A stretch of DNA of 64,000 nucleotides from Margaritifera margaritifera (GCA_029931535.1 JAQPZY010001695.1:5583001-5647000); one strand, 5' to 3'. Shown: positions 48,001 to 55,472, numbered from the stretch's first letter. Translations and numbers: made by a program. Notes: generated by a model from the sequence alone, not told the origin.

Positions 48001-48483
48001 AGCTCCTCTATAGAGAATATCGATCTGCAGAATGAAAAGGAGACCTCGCGGGAACTGTCTGGAATAATGGAAGAAAACAACAGCTCAGGGCCTACAACTG
48101 CATGGACGCCGGCTCGAGAATGTGGTCGATTCATCCGCCCCTTGCATAAACCCCTCAACCTGGATCACGTGACGTGCAAGGTTCCCAAGGGACGATCCGA
48201 TCCGAAAGATTGTCTGTCTAGAGACCCTGTTTATACCGACTGGGCACGCGTTGTTGGACGTAAGCCAGTTAAAAAGGTTCGGGACAAAAGCAAGAGAGGC
48301 AGGGCTTCTATCGTCGATCTGCGACATGAGCAACCTATCGTCGATCTGCGACATGAACAACAAGCACAAGAAGACGACCCTAGAGCCTATCAGATGCTTG
48401 CCGACGTTATGTCTTTTACTTCCAGCATTTCCTCCAAGCCACCACCACACCTTGCTAAAGCTCGAGTTACTTATGATATCTAG
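9891..48483 (+). CDS. Large non-classical cadherin (cadherin-23-like), 18 coding exons
   Basis: This gene encodes a single-pass adhesion receptor of 2679 residues. Coding exons: 9891-9948, 10687-10931, 11407-11626, 12792-12982, 13295-13424, 14251-14469, 27082-27222, 28180-28337, 33440-33554, 34784-35020, 35620-39634, 40924-41031, 41938-42264, 43016-43068, 44389-44441, 45545-45653, 45894-46292 and 47222-48483. All junctions are GT-AG and keep one open frame. The order is signal peptide (1 to about 19), about 18 EC repeats (about 26-1890) with LDxE/LDRE, DxD and DxNDN calcium motifs, a membrane-adjacent alpha/beta module (about 1891-2022), a TM helix (2026-2048) and a long Ser-rich tail. There are no EGF or laminin-G domains, which argues against FAT/CELSR, and I see no classical catenin-binding motif. 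The nearest known architecture is the CDH23/PCDH15 group; that assignment is inference. Confidence 0.93.
10687..10931 (+). CDS. Cadherin exon 2: most of EC1
   Basis: Residues 20-101. It carries a LPEN calcium motif and Cys26 and Cys50, placed to bridge strands A and B. The acceptor follows CTCCACGCAG and the donor is TTCCAG/GTAATA, phase 0. Confidence 0.92.
11407..11626 (+). CDS. Cadherin exon 3: end of EC1 and first half of EC2
   Basis: Residues 102-174. Reads VSDYE, then the VNDYAP linker and the INEDV start of EC2. Acceptor TTATTTGCAG, donor TTGTAG/GTAAGG, phase 1. The sequence ggaagaccttccaaaa just after the donor is repeated at about 11821 beyond a CT tract. Confidence 0.92.
11654..12239. 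repeat. Cluster of five microsatellites in intron 3
   Basis: In order: (TC)n about 11652-11726, (CA)n about 11865-11930, (TA)n about 11931-11957, (CAT)n about 11974-12020 and (ATT)n about 12178-12238. The long poly-residue frames here are artefacts. Confidence 0.97.
12792..12982 (+). CDS. Cadherin exon 4: second half of EC2
   Basis: Residues 175-238. Contains LLDYELE, VSDKG and the linker DINDNSP, immediately followed by the GTAAGA donor (phase 0). Acceptor TATACTTCAG. Confidence 0.95.
13295..13424 (+). CDS. Cadherin exon 5: first half of EC3
   Basis: Residues 239-281. Cys240 and Cys264 repeat the EC1 spacing, and [14 protein letters not shown] is the canonical calcium-binding B-C region. 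The frame is too short to stand out on its own; the splice phases identify it. Donor CAAG/GTAAGG, phase 1. Confidence 0.93.
13677..13800. repeat. (GTAT)n microsatellite joined to a SINE-tail-like motif
   Basis: About 31 GTAT units end at 13800, followed directly by GGGGGTTTAACGGCAC. On the minus strand this reads gtgccgttaaaccccc followed by (ATAC)n, the same arrangement as at 40250-40360. It is probably the 3' tail of a degraded retroposon. Confidence 0.85.
14251..14469 (+). CDS. Cadherin exon 6: second half of EC3
   Basis: Residues 282-354. Contains VSDKGDP and the linker VDDNAP, then a short spacer ending in NHST. Acceptor CTCCCCTACAG, donor CACAC/GTACGT, phase 1. A (GGTA)n tract lies just upstream at about 14125-14172. 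The intron that follows is 12.6 kb. Confidence 0.93.
15413..15670 (-). mobile_element. Full-length tRNA-derived SINE with 10-bp target duplication
   Basis: On the minus strand a tRNA-like head carries a box A (GAGTGGTCTACGGCGCTCGC) and a box B (GGGTTCGAGTC). A body follows, then a tail with GGCGTTAAACCC and AACC-type repeats. Direct repeats TTAAAGCTCG flank it at 15403-15412 and 15671-15680. It sits in cadherin intron 6, antisense to the gene. Confidence 0.9.
16347..17440 (-). pseudogene. Broken coiled-coil or fibre-like ORF of the intron 6 element
   Basis: Minus-strand frames contain [20 protein letters not shown] (about 17320-17380), then polar helical stretches such as [14 protein letters not shown] (about 16985-17030) and the open frame 16347-16583. 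Several frameshifts and stops separate them. Polar heptad-like composition suggests a coiled coil; any fibre or tail role is inference from the position inside the element. Confidence 0.45.
17957..18260. repeat. 61-bp tandem array derived from coding sequence
   Basis: About five copies of cctctttgactttattcttt..catatcgaggctgtaataac..catcaggaatgaaatcaat. On the minus strand each copy encodes [10 protein letters not shown] followed by a stop, the same segment that ends the intact frame at 18222-18473. The array is thus an amplification of one exon-sized piece of the element's ORF. Confidence 0.9.
18222..18642 (-). pseudogene. Accessory ORF fragment of the intron 6 element
   Basis: Two overlapping minus-strand frames (18433-18642 and 18222-18473) look like one protein split by a frameshift. 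Visible segments are [19 protein letters not shown] in the first, and [18 protein letters not shown] and then [14 protein letters not shown] in the second. I do not recognise a domain. Confidence 0.45.
18783..19130 (-). pseudogene. Hydrophobic-hairpin protein family, truncated copy 1
   Basis: The open frame runs from about 19130 to a stop at 18783 (about 115 residues). A Pro-rich N-terminus is followed by [20 protein letters not shown], a charged helix, then a Gly/Ala-rich hydrophobic stretch ([19 protein letters not shown]). It ends abruptly after the hydrophobic part. A fuller relative, with a C-terminal DG-x-IS-x-EEF motif, lies at 29460-30010. I believe this is an uncharacterised family common in aquatic invertebrate genomes, but its function is unknown to me. 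Confidence 0.55.
19148..19408 (-). pseudogene. Cys-motif ORF fragment of the intron 6 element
   Basis: The 86-residue minus-strand frame contains [18 protein letters not shown], a C-x2-C-x3-C core. The same CAKHTCIAR core recurs in a broken context at 21734-21767. Metal binding is possible but unproven. Confidence 0.4.
19940..20425. repeat. 34-38-bp minisatellite, about 13 copies
   Basis: Units of aaaacttgtatttctttcac followed by acagtgtacttg or atcttgtgtacttg, alternating with gttttaaa or cagtaaaa. Repeat frames on both strands are artefacts. Confidence 0.9.
21381..21584 (-). pseudogene. ORF fragment of the intron 6 element
   Basis: Minus-strand frame with [20 protein letters not shown]. 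Plausible coding continues past a stop in the same frame toward 21220. No family was recognised. It is listed because its composition fits decayed coding rather than random AT-rich DNA. Confidence 0.3.
22478..22600. repeat. About 30-bp tandem repeat, four copies
   Basis: Copies of cctcaggaatatcgttcttt followed by gtttaccag, with small changes. Confidence 0.85.
24780..25471 (-). pseudogene. Maverick/Polinton-type integrase (rve) fossil
   Basis: On the minus strand, in order: [20 protein letters not shown] (about 25300-25360), [18 protein letters not shown] (about 25185-25240), [15 protein letters not shown] (about 25083-25137) and [19 protein letters not shown] (about 24843-24900). These match the N-terminal region, the first catalytic Asp strand (TVIDSFSKY) and the late core region of retroviral-type integrases carried by Mavericks (C. 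elegans F54H12.3 type). The segments lie in different frames with stops between, so the gene is dead. The glutamate-bearing segment lies around 24960-25000 in broken frame. Confidence 0.75.
27082..27222 (+). CDS. Cadherin exon 7: first half of EC4
   Basis: Residues 355-401. Contains [16 protein letters not shown] and the F-x-M-x-x-DTG pre-strand motif. Acceptor TTTGCCTTCCAG, donor GATACAG/GTATGC, phase 1 on both sides. It has no start or stop of its own and is identified by phase and domain fit after the 12.6-kb intron. Confidence 0.92.
28180..28337 (+). CDS. Cadherin exon 8: second half of EC4
   Basis: Residues 402-454. Begins [17 protein letters not shown] and ends with the linker IDDNDNKP. 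Donor TTAAAG/GTTAGT, phase 0. Confidence 0.94.
29460..30010 (-). pseudogene. Hydrophobic-hairpin protein family, copy 2, frameshifted
   Basis: From a stop at about 30010 the minus strand reads open for about 145 codons: [20 protein letters not shown], a charged helix ending in EHERDM, then a long Gly/Ala-rich hydrophobic segment (about 29700-29850) and a basic run. A frameshift at about 29645-29665 moves the homologous continuation to another frame ([16 protein letters not shown]), where a stop interrupts just before [20 protein letters not shown]. It shares layout with the copy at 18783-19130. This is a dead copy, not a host exon. Confidence 0.6.
31539..31616. repeat. 19-bp tandem repeat, four copies
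   Basis: Four perfect copies of GGATTTTATGTGGAGTGGT. Confidence 0.95.
31620..33439. other. Intron 8, distal part, no gene seen
   Basis: Anonymous AT-rich intron sequence with short frames only. Nothing resembles an exon or a mobile-element terminus. Confidence 0.5.
33440..33554 (+). CDS. Cadherin exon 9: first half of EC5
   Basis: Residues 455-492. Reads [20 protein letters not shown] then [14 protein letters not shown]. Acceptor TGTTTTTACCAG, donor TATTG/GTATTT, phase 1. Confidence 0.94.
34375..34480. repeat. About 33-bp tandem repeat, three copies
   Basis: Copies of gagcaatgcatgcttgccac followed by aggccttaa in intron 9. Confidence 0.85.
34784..35020 (+). CDS. Cadherin exon 10: second half of EC5 and start of EC6
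   Basis: Residues 493-571. Contains [19 protein letters not shown], then a degenerate linker (PVNEFEP instead of DxNDNxP) and [11 protein letters not shown] of EC6. Donor AATAG/GTATAA, phase 1. Confidence 0.94.
35620..39634 (+). CDS. Cadherin exon 11: giant 4015-nt exon, EC6 to EC18
   Basis: Residues 572-1909 (entering phase 1, leaving phase 2) carry the rest of EC6, EC7 to EC17 and a weak EC18 with no intron. Typical motifs recur: LDRERxxxY, DADxGxN and linkers such as DVNDNPP, DINDNEP, DVNDNSP and DENDNTP. EC7 and EC15 have altered linkers, so calcium rigidity is probably lost there. Cys660 and Cys683 in EC7 echo the EC1/EC3 pairs. The exon ends in [17 protein letters not shown], the first strand and helix of the membrane-adjacent module. 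The donor gives AACAA/GTAAGC, where reading through would stop at once. Confidence 0.97.
39825..39896. repeat. About 25-bp tandem repeat, three copies
   Basis: Copies of actgataatgaaaacttttc in intron 11. Confidence 0.9.
40093..40193 (+). mobile_element. hAT-type MITE, 101 bp, with 8-bp target duplication
   Basis: Left end CAGTGGCGTACTAAGGG pairs with a right end whose reverse complement is CAGTAGCATACAAAACT. Flanks GTAGAGAA (40085-40092) and GTAGAAAA (40194-40201) match at 7 of 8. The interior matches 49953-50107 (reverse complement) and 1-82; this copy is internally deleted. Confidence 0.85.
40248..40362 (+). repeat. (CATA)n microsatellite behind a SINE-tail-like motif
   Basis: GTGCCGTTAAACCCTAATGC is followed directly by about 23 CATA units. 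The same motif and microsatellite pairing occurs in reverse at 13677-13816, suggesting retroposon tails that expanded. Confidence 0.85.
40924..41031 (+). CDS. Cadherin exon 12: membrane-adjacent module, middle part
   Basis: Residues 1910-1945. Encodes the end of an amphipathic helix (LLNALAELF) and a strand ([12 protein letters not shown]). Acceptor TTTTGTTTTACAG, donor TCAGA/GTAAGT, phase 2. Confidence 0.93.
41150..41285. repeat. 27-bp tandem repeat, about four copies
   Basis: Units of ataaattcgtatgccataga followed by ttgccag in intron 12. Confidence 0.9.
41938..42264 (+). CDS. Cadherin exon 13: membrane-adjacent module end and transmembrane helix
   Basis: Residues 1946-2054. QTYLYVIKN is the third strand and [20 protein letters not shown] the second helix of the proposed ferredoxin-like fold. 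The TM helix [20 protein letters not shown] (2026-2045, extending to about 2048) is followed by basic stop-transfer RKYRQR. Donor CAAAG/GTTGGT, phase 2; the weaker alternative donor at 42294 would not keep the downstream frame. Unspliced, the frame runs on about 46 codons to a stop near 42405. Confidence 0.95.
43016..43068 (+). CDS. Cadherin exon 14: juxtamembrane tail, small exon
   Basis: Residues 2055-2072, 53 nt. Acceptor CATATCTTACAG, donor ATATTG/GTAAGT. Reads [17 protein letters not shown]. Identified by splice sites and because it is the only phase that joins exons 13 and 15 in one frame. Confidence 0.82.
44182..44352. repeat. 34-bp tandem repeat, five copies
   Basis: Near-perfect copies of aggaaccagtcttgtatcga followed by tactcataatttat, ending 36 bp before exon 15. 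Confidence 0.95.
44389..44441 (+). CDS. Cadherin exon 15: acidic juxtamembrane tail
   Basis: Residues 2073-2090: [18 protein letters not shown]. Acceptor TTTGATTTCAG, donor GACT/GTACGT, phase 0. The donor runs straight into a (TA)n microsatellite (about 44446-44520). Confidence 0.85.
44446..45038. repeat. Two long (TA)n microsatellites in intron 15
   Basis: TA tracts at about 44446-44520 and 44964-45036, separated by unique sequence. The first abuts the 5' splice site of exon 15. Confidence 0.97.
45545..45653 (+). CDS. Cadherin exon 16: helical segment of the tail
   Basis: Residues 2091-2126: [20 protein letters not shown] then [11 protein letters not shown], a likely amphipathic helix. Acceptor GTTCTTTGCAG, donor AATG/GTACAA, phase 1. 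The long minus-strand frame over it is antisense shadow. Confidence 0.9.
45894..46292 (+). CDS. Cadherin exon 17: tail with a protein phosphatase 1 docking motif
   Basis: Residues 2127-2259. Contains [23 protein letters not shown] (about 2198-2201) fits the RVxF docking consensus and also a basophilic-kinase site. PPTP is a proline-directed phosphosite candidate. Acceptor CCCGCTTCAG, donor TACAT/GTAAGT, phase 1. Confidence 0.92.
47222..48483 (+). CDS. Cadherin exon 18: last coding exon, Ser/acid-rich tail
   Basis: Residues 2260-2679 and stop. Begins [20 protein letters not shown]. Contains acidic Ser clusters ([38 protein letters not shown]), basic stretches, an in-frame duplication of IVDLRHEQ (27-bp units at 48310-48336 and 48337-48363) and the C-terminus VTYDI. 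TYDI has hydrophobic residues at positions 0 and -2 and so could be a class II PDZ ligand. Acceptor CATTTCTTCTAG. Confidence 0.95.
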
Positions 48484-49130
48484 TGTGCTAGATTGACTCA
48501 TTCAAATATTATATTACTTGCTATATTTAAAACCAGAAGTTCTAATCTTTTATTTAGTAATTAATTAACAGATGTAATTGCCAGTTTTAAACATAAAATA
48601 TTTCGAAAAAAGTTGGTATGCGTATGAAATTGTGGAAAATGAGTTCTTTGGATATGCTTCTTTGATTACTGATTATAACTGGTTGTGTCTTGGTAGCCTT
48701 TTTAGAGCTGTTATTTGCCTTGCTAAGATAAAGCAGGTTTTTGTATACTTTAGAAGAACATGGTTTTTAGTTCCTTTTTAGTTTTCTATGTCATCCACTG
48801 ATATTTACATGCAAACATACATGCCCTTGTCTGCTACAGACAACACTTAACGCCGACACTGTTGCAAGACATCACCCTCTGGTAACCAGGTTGTACTTAT
48901 TAAAAAAAATTCTTTATTTAGGTCCCCAAGTATCGCAGCAATTTTCTTTACAAAAAGCGGATGAAGAAAACAAAAGCAGAATAAAAAATTAAATGCTTTT
49001 TTTTAGCAAATACAAGCTAGTTACCTTGGGTGTCACTAAGCCATCATTGCCTAATCAGATGGGCACTGTTTCATATATTGTTCTTTAGAGAGTATTTGAA
49101 GTACGCATGAAATAAAATTAGCGATAAAAA
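48484..49130 (+). terminator. Cadherin 3' UTR and polyadenylation signals
   Basis: AT-rich sequence follows the stop. AATAAA hexamers occur at 48980-48985 and 49111-49116; either could direct cleavage. No frame here looks coding. Confidence 0.55.
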
Positions 49131-49850
49131 ATGAAATACAAACTCGTCTGTCTTTCAAATCCATGAGTCGAATGAATTTGTGTATAAATCTTTATTTAAA
49201 ATGTTAATTAATTTGTTACAAATAATTATGTATTCATGGTATATTTGGTTTCGTACTTGGCACGATTTAATTTCAATTTGATTTTATTTTTTACAATTTC
49301 AAATTGGGTATTAGTGTTGATGATATAATCGTGCCTGTAAATTTGCTAAGTTGATACACAACATCTTTCTTACCTGTGTATTTGTTTAGTGTATTGGTTC
49401 CATTATTACACCACACACTATTCTGCTCTAGTAACATAAAATACCAAGGTTAATACATACTAATATTGTAGTATAGTATAATATATCGAATGCTTGAACT
49501 TATTTATACAAGCCTAGTAGGGCTATTTTACAAAGACGTTACTAAGAACGAAAAAAAAAGTTTTTCTCAATTTTTTTTTTTTTTTTTTGGGGGGGGGGGG
49601 GGAACCATCGTTAATTTGGCCTGTTAATTTTGACAGGATGACTTGACCATGTCACTGAGATGGATCTTACAAATATATGTGTTGTTTTGGAGTAATCGTG
49701 TTTGTAAACGAATTACGTCACAGAGCATCCATCCTAATTTGGAAAATGCACAATGAGCTGAGTGTAGCAGCAACTTTTACACCGACACATCCCATCATCA
49801 TTTTATCTATACCTCTGTCTGTCTGTCTCTGTCTCTCTCTATATTTACAT

Positions 49851-49952
<102 letters not shown>

Positions 49953-50107
49953 CATCAGCGTACTAACGGGGAAGCGGACGGTGCGGTTGCCTCGGGCGCC
50001 AGAGATCTTGGGGCGCCAAAACAGCTGATAAAAATTCGGGCCACGTATTCTAGCCCTTTGGGCCATCATCGGCGCCCCGGACGCCATTTACCCTTAGTAC
50101 GCCACTG
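49953..50107 (-). mobile_element. hAT-type MITE, 155 bp, with perfect 8-bp target duplication
   Basis: Identical TATACCAA flanks lie at 49945-49952 and 50108-50115. Left end CATCAGCGTACTAACGG and the reverse complement of the right end, CAGTGGCGTACTAAGGG, match at 13 of 17. In reverse complement it is the fullest copy of the family at 40093-40193 and 1-82. The GGCGCC-rich interior is partly self-complementary. Confidence 0.9.
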
Positions 50108-50189
50108 TATACCAAAAATTTTTTTAAGCGCTTATTCATGTATAGCCCGCGAGATTGTTCCATCTTTTCATCCGTTTATCCGGACAAGC

Positions 50190-50315
50190 GCATGGCCCTG
50201 TGGGTTGGGGCACTGGTGCTTGAGAGCCAGGCCATAAGTGCCGTTACTCACAGTACTGTTTCGAGTCCTGCTTGGAACGAATTATAACTCTATAACTTGT
50301 TTCATTATATTCATT
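50190..50315 (+). mobile_element. tRNA-derived SINE copy
   Basis: Box-A-like tgggttggggcactgg and box-B-like TTTCGAGTCC with the shared gtgccgttactc, cttggaac and ataactc blocks of the copy at 8205-8345. No clear target duplication seen. Confidence 0.6.
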
Positions 50316-50647
50316 TTTAAATGCGTTCTAGTAGAAGATTCTGGTTTCTTAGTATGAATAGTATTGTAAACGTCACATGCAAAAGATTTACGCACGGAGT
50401 CATATTAGAGTCAAGGACATGTCGTAAACCTGTCGCCTCCACTATCAATCAGCGCTAAACCTCTCGCCTCCACTATCCATCAGCGTGCATAAAAATGGTG
50501 TCGCATTAGGGTCAAAAATCTATTTGTACTGTCCTCCTTCTTTTTACCAGCCTTTAGTAACCTTTTTTAACACACTCGTACCGCGAGACCTGTCTCCTCA
50601 TTGCCCTTGTTCAAAATTTAAAAGCGTTAAATCAAGATGTTAGTGTG

Positions 50648-50652
<5 letters not shown>

Positions 50653-50738
<86 letters not shown>
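50653..50738. repeat. (TA)n microsatellite
   Basis: About 86 bp of pure TA. A near-tandem pair of tcgcctccactatc blocks lies upstream at about 50430-50485. Confidence 0.97.
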
Positions 50739-50739
<1 letters not shown>

Positions 50740-50741
<2 letters not shown>

Positions 50742-51715
50742 ATGCGTGTGAATATATTAAGAAAAACAAAATGCTTGTGGGATAAATATATGCAGCCATG
50801 CGATCGAGGCGGGGTTTTCGTTAATTTATTGAAATATCTAGCCAAAGGGCCAAGGCTGTCCTGGCTGTGACAAAACTATGTCTGATAAATATGTTTGTTT
50901 CTTACTCTTGAATGGAGAAGTATAATGAAAACAAATGACTATCACGTGCTATTTTTGTGCTACCATTGGCTTCATTCTCACGAGACCTCCACACACTATT
51001 AGAAGTTTCTAGGTCATAGACAAAATGGACACACGAATTATGGAGCAGAAAAAAAAAGTTAAAACAAAACAAACGCAAAGAAAATTTTGAAAACTCAAGG
51101 AAAAAAAACATAAAATAAATTAAAAAAGGAATAGTTTTGTGCGCCACTTTTCCCTTTTCGTATGCCTCAGCCATATCTATGAGTCGCATACATTGTTACC
51201 TATGTCCGTCCGTCCGTCCCATCTGTGGCAAATTTCTTTTCCACTCAATCACTTGTTAAGAACTTCACGGTTTGAAATCAAGTTTGGTACAAGGCTTTAC
51301 ATTAGGAGATCTAGAACATATTTAATTTTAATCATTTTCCTACAAAATTTAACGGAGGTTTGACAACTGTTTTTCTACGATATTCGCCCTTCAGATATAT
51401 CATACTGGCAGTGACATCCCGTGTCATATGGGCACATGTATAATTTTACGCGAAGTCTGTATGTTTGTTTTGTTGTTGTTTTTTGTTTCCTTTTCAAGAG
51501 AAAAGTCTAATAGTTTGACCACGGATACTCGTAACAGCAGCACCGGAATGGAGATCATAGTCATTATGGAATGCAGGTCAAGATATATTGACATCATGCC
51601 AATATGTTTTCATACAATGACTAGTTTTTATTACATAATTTCTTCAATCATTCATCATTCCATTTTCTACATGACGTTTGGTTGAAACGTTTATAAACTT
51701 AAGAATAAAATGAAA
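50740..51715. other. Intergenic DNA, no gene seen
   Basis: Short AT-rich frames only. No domain, splice pair or repeat structure worth calling. Confidence 0.5.
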
Positions 51716-52530
51716 TATATTAAAAGGTGGTACGTTGAATAAGTATTAAATGAACTTTTTTTTCTTCTTGTATTTGAGATATATTTGGATTTTCATCAAA
51801 TACCTAATACTCAAAATGGAGTGAAACCATTGATGCTGGTCTTATATAGGTCATTTTGTTTATGACTTAATACACCATTATTTGTTGTTTTTTCTTTTCG
51901 AAAGATTATCGTATATACTCGCGTATAACTTTAATACCAACTGCAAATTGCATAGACCCAGATCTGCCGTCGCATAATGCGCCATTAGATCTGGGTCTAT
52001 GCAGTTTGTAAGGAGTAATCAGTAGAACAAACAACATAGGCCCTGATCTTCCGGCTCATTATGCGACGGCAGATCAGGGTCTATGTTGTTTGCATTTGGA
52101 ACCGGTTTATACGCGAGTATATACGGTAACATATTCGATTTAGTGAAAGACCCAGTGTTTTCCGTTGTGGTAATCACGATTTTGAATGAAAGAAGAATAT
52201 CATTTCACTACACGAATCAGTACATCAATGCAAACTTTTTTATGAAGTTTTCGTGATGTTTTTAGAAGATAAAGAATATTAAAAAGTGTTCCGTTGAATA
52301 AGTATTAGCTGAGCTATTTTTTTTATATATACTCAAAATGAGCGAAAACTTTAACAATGGTCTTGTATATAGCTAACGTTTTTGGTGACGTAATGCACAA
52401 GTATTGGTTGTTTCCTCTTCGAAAGATCAAGATATTCGATCTAGTGAAAATCACGATTTTGAACGAAAGGAAAATGTAATTTCACTAGACTAATCAATAC
52501 ATCGATGCTAACTTTTTAATGGCGTTTTCG
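51716..52530. repeat. Old tandem duplication, about 300-bp unit, split by a MITE
   Basis: Copy A (51716-51908 plus 52127 to about 52270) and copy B (about 52275-52530) share tgaataagtatta, actcaaaatg, cttcgaaagat, atattcgat, agtgaaa, cacgattttgaa and catttcacta blocks in the same order. Copy A carries the 218-bp MITE at 51909-52126; copy B does not. Confidence 0.8.
51909..52126. mobile_element. Tc1/mariner-like MITE with two nested hairpins
   Basis: Terminal inverted repeats CGTATATACTCGCGTATAA are flanked by TA on both sides (51907-51908 and 52127-52128). Inside are two hairpins: agacccagatct with agatctgggtct (about 51954-51999) and ccctgatct with agatcaggg (about 52051-52079). Their loops are inverted copies of each other around cattatgcgacggc. 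The unoccupied site is visible in the neighbouring duplicate at about 52425. Confidence 0.85.
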
Positions 52531-52924
52531 TAATGTTATAGAGCGTCTTTTGCTATCTATTGCAGTCATTAATGTATTTTAAGGTCGCAGTGTTGAAGAT
52601 AGCTACAAGGATAACGGGCGAGTTTTCAAATGATCTGAATAAGACATAACCTGAAAATACCCGGATGTAAAATCCCCCCTCCCCCAAAAGCTGCAAAAGA
52701 ATTGTATTCACATATGTAAGTTGAAATCTATTGTCTTCAGGATATTGTATGCACACAAATATATCCCGTGTACATTGTGTCATTCATTACCCGAAATAAA
52801 GTAAGATAATTGTGGTCTAAGGCATTTTAAATGTAAAAATGTTTATCTACATTGATATCATATGAAGAAGATTATCTCATAAGTAAAAAGTTCAACAATA
52901 ACACAAAGTTCATTTACAGTACGA

Positions 52925-53030
52925 GCCAACTTCAGTATCTTGTTTCCGTGTGTCATAACTAACTGTAGGCAGCACTCTTCAGTAGTTTGTTTCCGTGTGT
53001 CCTAACTAACCGTCGCCAGCACTCTTCGTG
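52925..53030. repeat. About 50-bp direct duplication
   Basis: Two copies of cttgtttccgtgtgtcataa followed by ctaactg/ccg and cagcactctt. Confidence 0.8.
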
Positions 53031-53540
53031 ACAATTTTTGTATCAAGAAGAGTCCCACTTGTAAGATCACGGAAAACGGTGGATCCTTTGAAAATTCAAA
53101 ACCACTTCCAATCCAATTTAAGGCTGAGAACAAAACGAAGAATGCTGCTGATGATGATGATGATGATGACTATTATTATTATTATTATTATTATCTGGTA
53201 TTTTAGACTTTAGCATGTTATTGTCTGCTTGAAGGTTGAAAACCTTTTGTCTTTTGTCCTTCCCCCCAATACACACACGCACACACACACACAACCAAAT
53301 GTATTTTCAACGCTGTCAAATACTGGGATCAAGGCTCGCGAAAATGGACGTTTTAATAGACAGAAACGTCAAATTATGATAAGTGTAAACAACACGCCGT
53401 CTTTGTCCGCATTGGTGAAAATTCTTCTCTTTGCCTCCCCCCCCCCCCCCACCAACAATGGAGCCAATTAAGATTACGCAGATTTGGCCCATTTTAACTG
53501 TCATTCGAATGAGTCAATGTCGCTCAGTACTTAGTAGCGG

Positions 53541-53543
<3 letters not shown>

Positions 53544-53604
<61 letters not shown>

Positions 53605-53622
53605 GGGTGTGTGTGTGTGTGG
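53544..53622. repeat. (CT)n-(AT)n-(GT)n compound microsatellite
   Basis: Three adjoining dinucleotide tracts: CT to about 53580, AT to about 53604, then GT. Confidence 0.95.
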
Positions 53623-53624
53623 TA

Positions 53625-55472
53625 TCAGAGGACGTTCTTTTCATCCAGTTATGTGTTGTTCAATTTCGCGCTGGTTGAGAATATAAAATTAAATATCAGA
53701 CGAATATAGTCAACATTTGGCAATACATACAGTTTGCAGGTTGAGAAATGCATTCGGGAAGCCGACTTTAATTTTCTTTCCTTTCACAAAAGCTATGACC
53801 CTTAGAAGCTTCATTTCTTTGTGCAAAGACTGATGTCATGCCTTTCCGTTACGATGACGGGGTCCCATTAAAGTGAAAAAAGAAGGACGAAGAAAGGAAA
53901 AAAAGAAAAGAACCAGACACGCGTGTAAATTACTATGTACCAAAAGAGAAGAAAAAAGAAAAAATAATTTACACGGACGAAATTGTAGGAGTAAATAAAT
54001 TATCAGAGCAAGCTACTACAATTTACAGTACAAACTTTATCTCCAGTATTAATTTGCACAATTGGGAATAGTACGTCTGTGCGGCCTGTCTATCCATGTC
54101 AGCTTGTTTTAACATGCATCTTACAACAATTCCTGACATTTAGTACTGTCGTCTCAGTGACACAATTTGATGATTGATATTTTTAGTTCTGCCCGAGGTG
54201 AATGTTTTCTATGGAGCGTGTGATATTTAATTGTAAAGAGTATATATTTTTAGTCAGTAAAACTAAGGTTTATGTTAATGCCTTAGTTTTTGACACTTTT
54301 TATTCAGAATCTATCAGAGATGAACGGAAATGTGTTCGTAACAATCATGAGCATTGCAAGTTAAATCAATAAATGTCGCTCCTTATATAGCTACGAATCT
54401 TGACCAGATGACGATACAAAAAGCGTTTGCTCACACATCGTGAAGAAAAAAAAAATATTTAAATCTTGGTGAATAAAAAAATAAATAATGCCCTATTTTC
54501 GTTAATCTTTCCGTGCGGACCTAAACAGGTGTGTCCGAATGCTTTCGTTTTTAGACAATTTCTGGAACACTGTCTGGAATGAACTCATATATATTATACG
54601 AATTTCATGGAATAATACAGTATGCAACTATAGCATGCTCAACAGAAGTCGGAAAAATTCGTTTAAAAATAGTTTTACCTTAAAACGTCATCGTAAAAAC
54701 TGTTATATTCAACCCGAAAACACTGGTCTTTCAGTTCTACGAGCAATTTTGCTACACACAACTGGTTTAGTTTTTTATTGTTGCTTTTTTTTTCTTGCAT
54801 TTAAAGGTCAATTTTTTTGTTGTTGTTTTTTTTTTTTTTTGTTGTTTTTTCTTCCATTTGAAGGTACATGTACATGGTAGCTTTTGGTTTGCTACTAGAC
54901 AATAAATTTCATTGAAATAAATTTTAATTTTAGGAGATCTTGTTTTGGCTAGCTGTGTTGTTTTATTTTTTACGTCCTACGTTTACAGCAGCTCAATTCA
55001 GCGCATCGTCGCAAGCCACGACTTCTGATTGGTTAATACCCGTGGTGTCGTCGACGATAAAATTATGTAGACATGTATATTCAAAACTGGCTGTGAACTT
55101 CCCTTCATGTTCTTAAAGAACGCATCTAACAATTTTACGGTGGCATCTTGCAATTCAAGCCAATGAAGTTGTTTAATGCACGGCACGAGCTGTTGGTATG
55201 TTGAATTTATCCAGGAAAAAAGTGAAAGCAGCACTCTGTAAAAGAAAAAACAAACATCTGCCGGTATTGCTCTACTATTGGAATGCAAAGATGGCGACTG
55301 TCCGTCCTTGTCTTTAGCTCGCAGGGATATTTTCGTAAATTGACCCCTGACAAAATTCTTAATTTAAGGCTATCAAGTGAGTATTTAAGCTTGTATTGTT
55401 TGATAATTACAGATATGGATATATTGGTGAATTAGGTGTTTCGGGCTTGTGTTGTTCTTGAAATTGATGTGA
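53625..55472. other. Intergenic DNA, no gene supported
   Basis: Contains purine-rich and poly-T stretches (about 53875-53970 and 54785-54850). A 96-codon minus-strand frame (54998-55288) has unremarkable composition without splice support, and I do not call it. Confidence 0.45.

Noticed and set aside
47331..48501. Several 60-138-residue minus-strand frames
   Set aside because: These are shadows of cadherin exon 18.
54998..55288. 96-residue minus-strand frame
   Set aside because: It contains LHWLELQDATVKLLDAFF, but no donor fits and there is no domain resemblance; left as unassigned.
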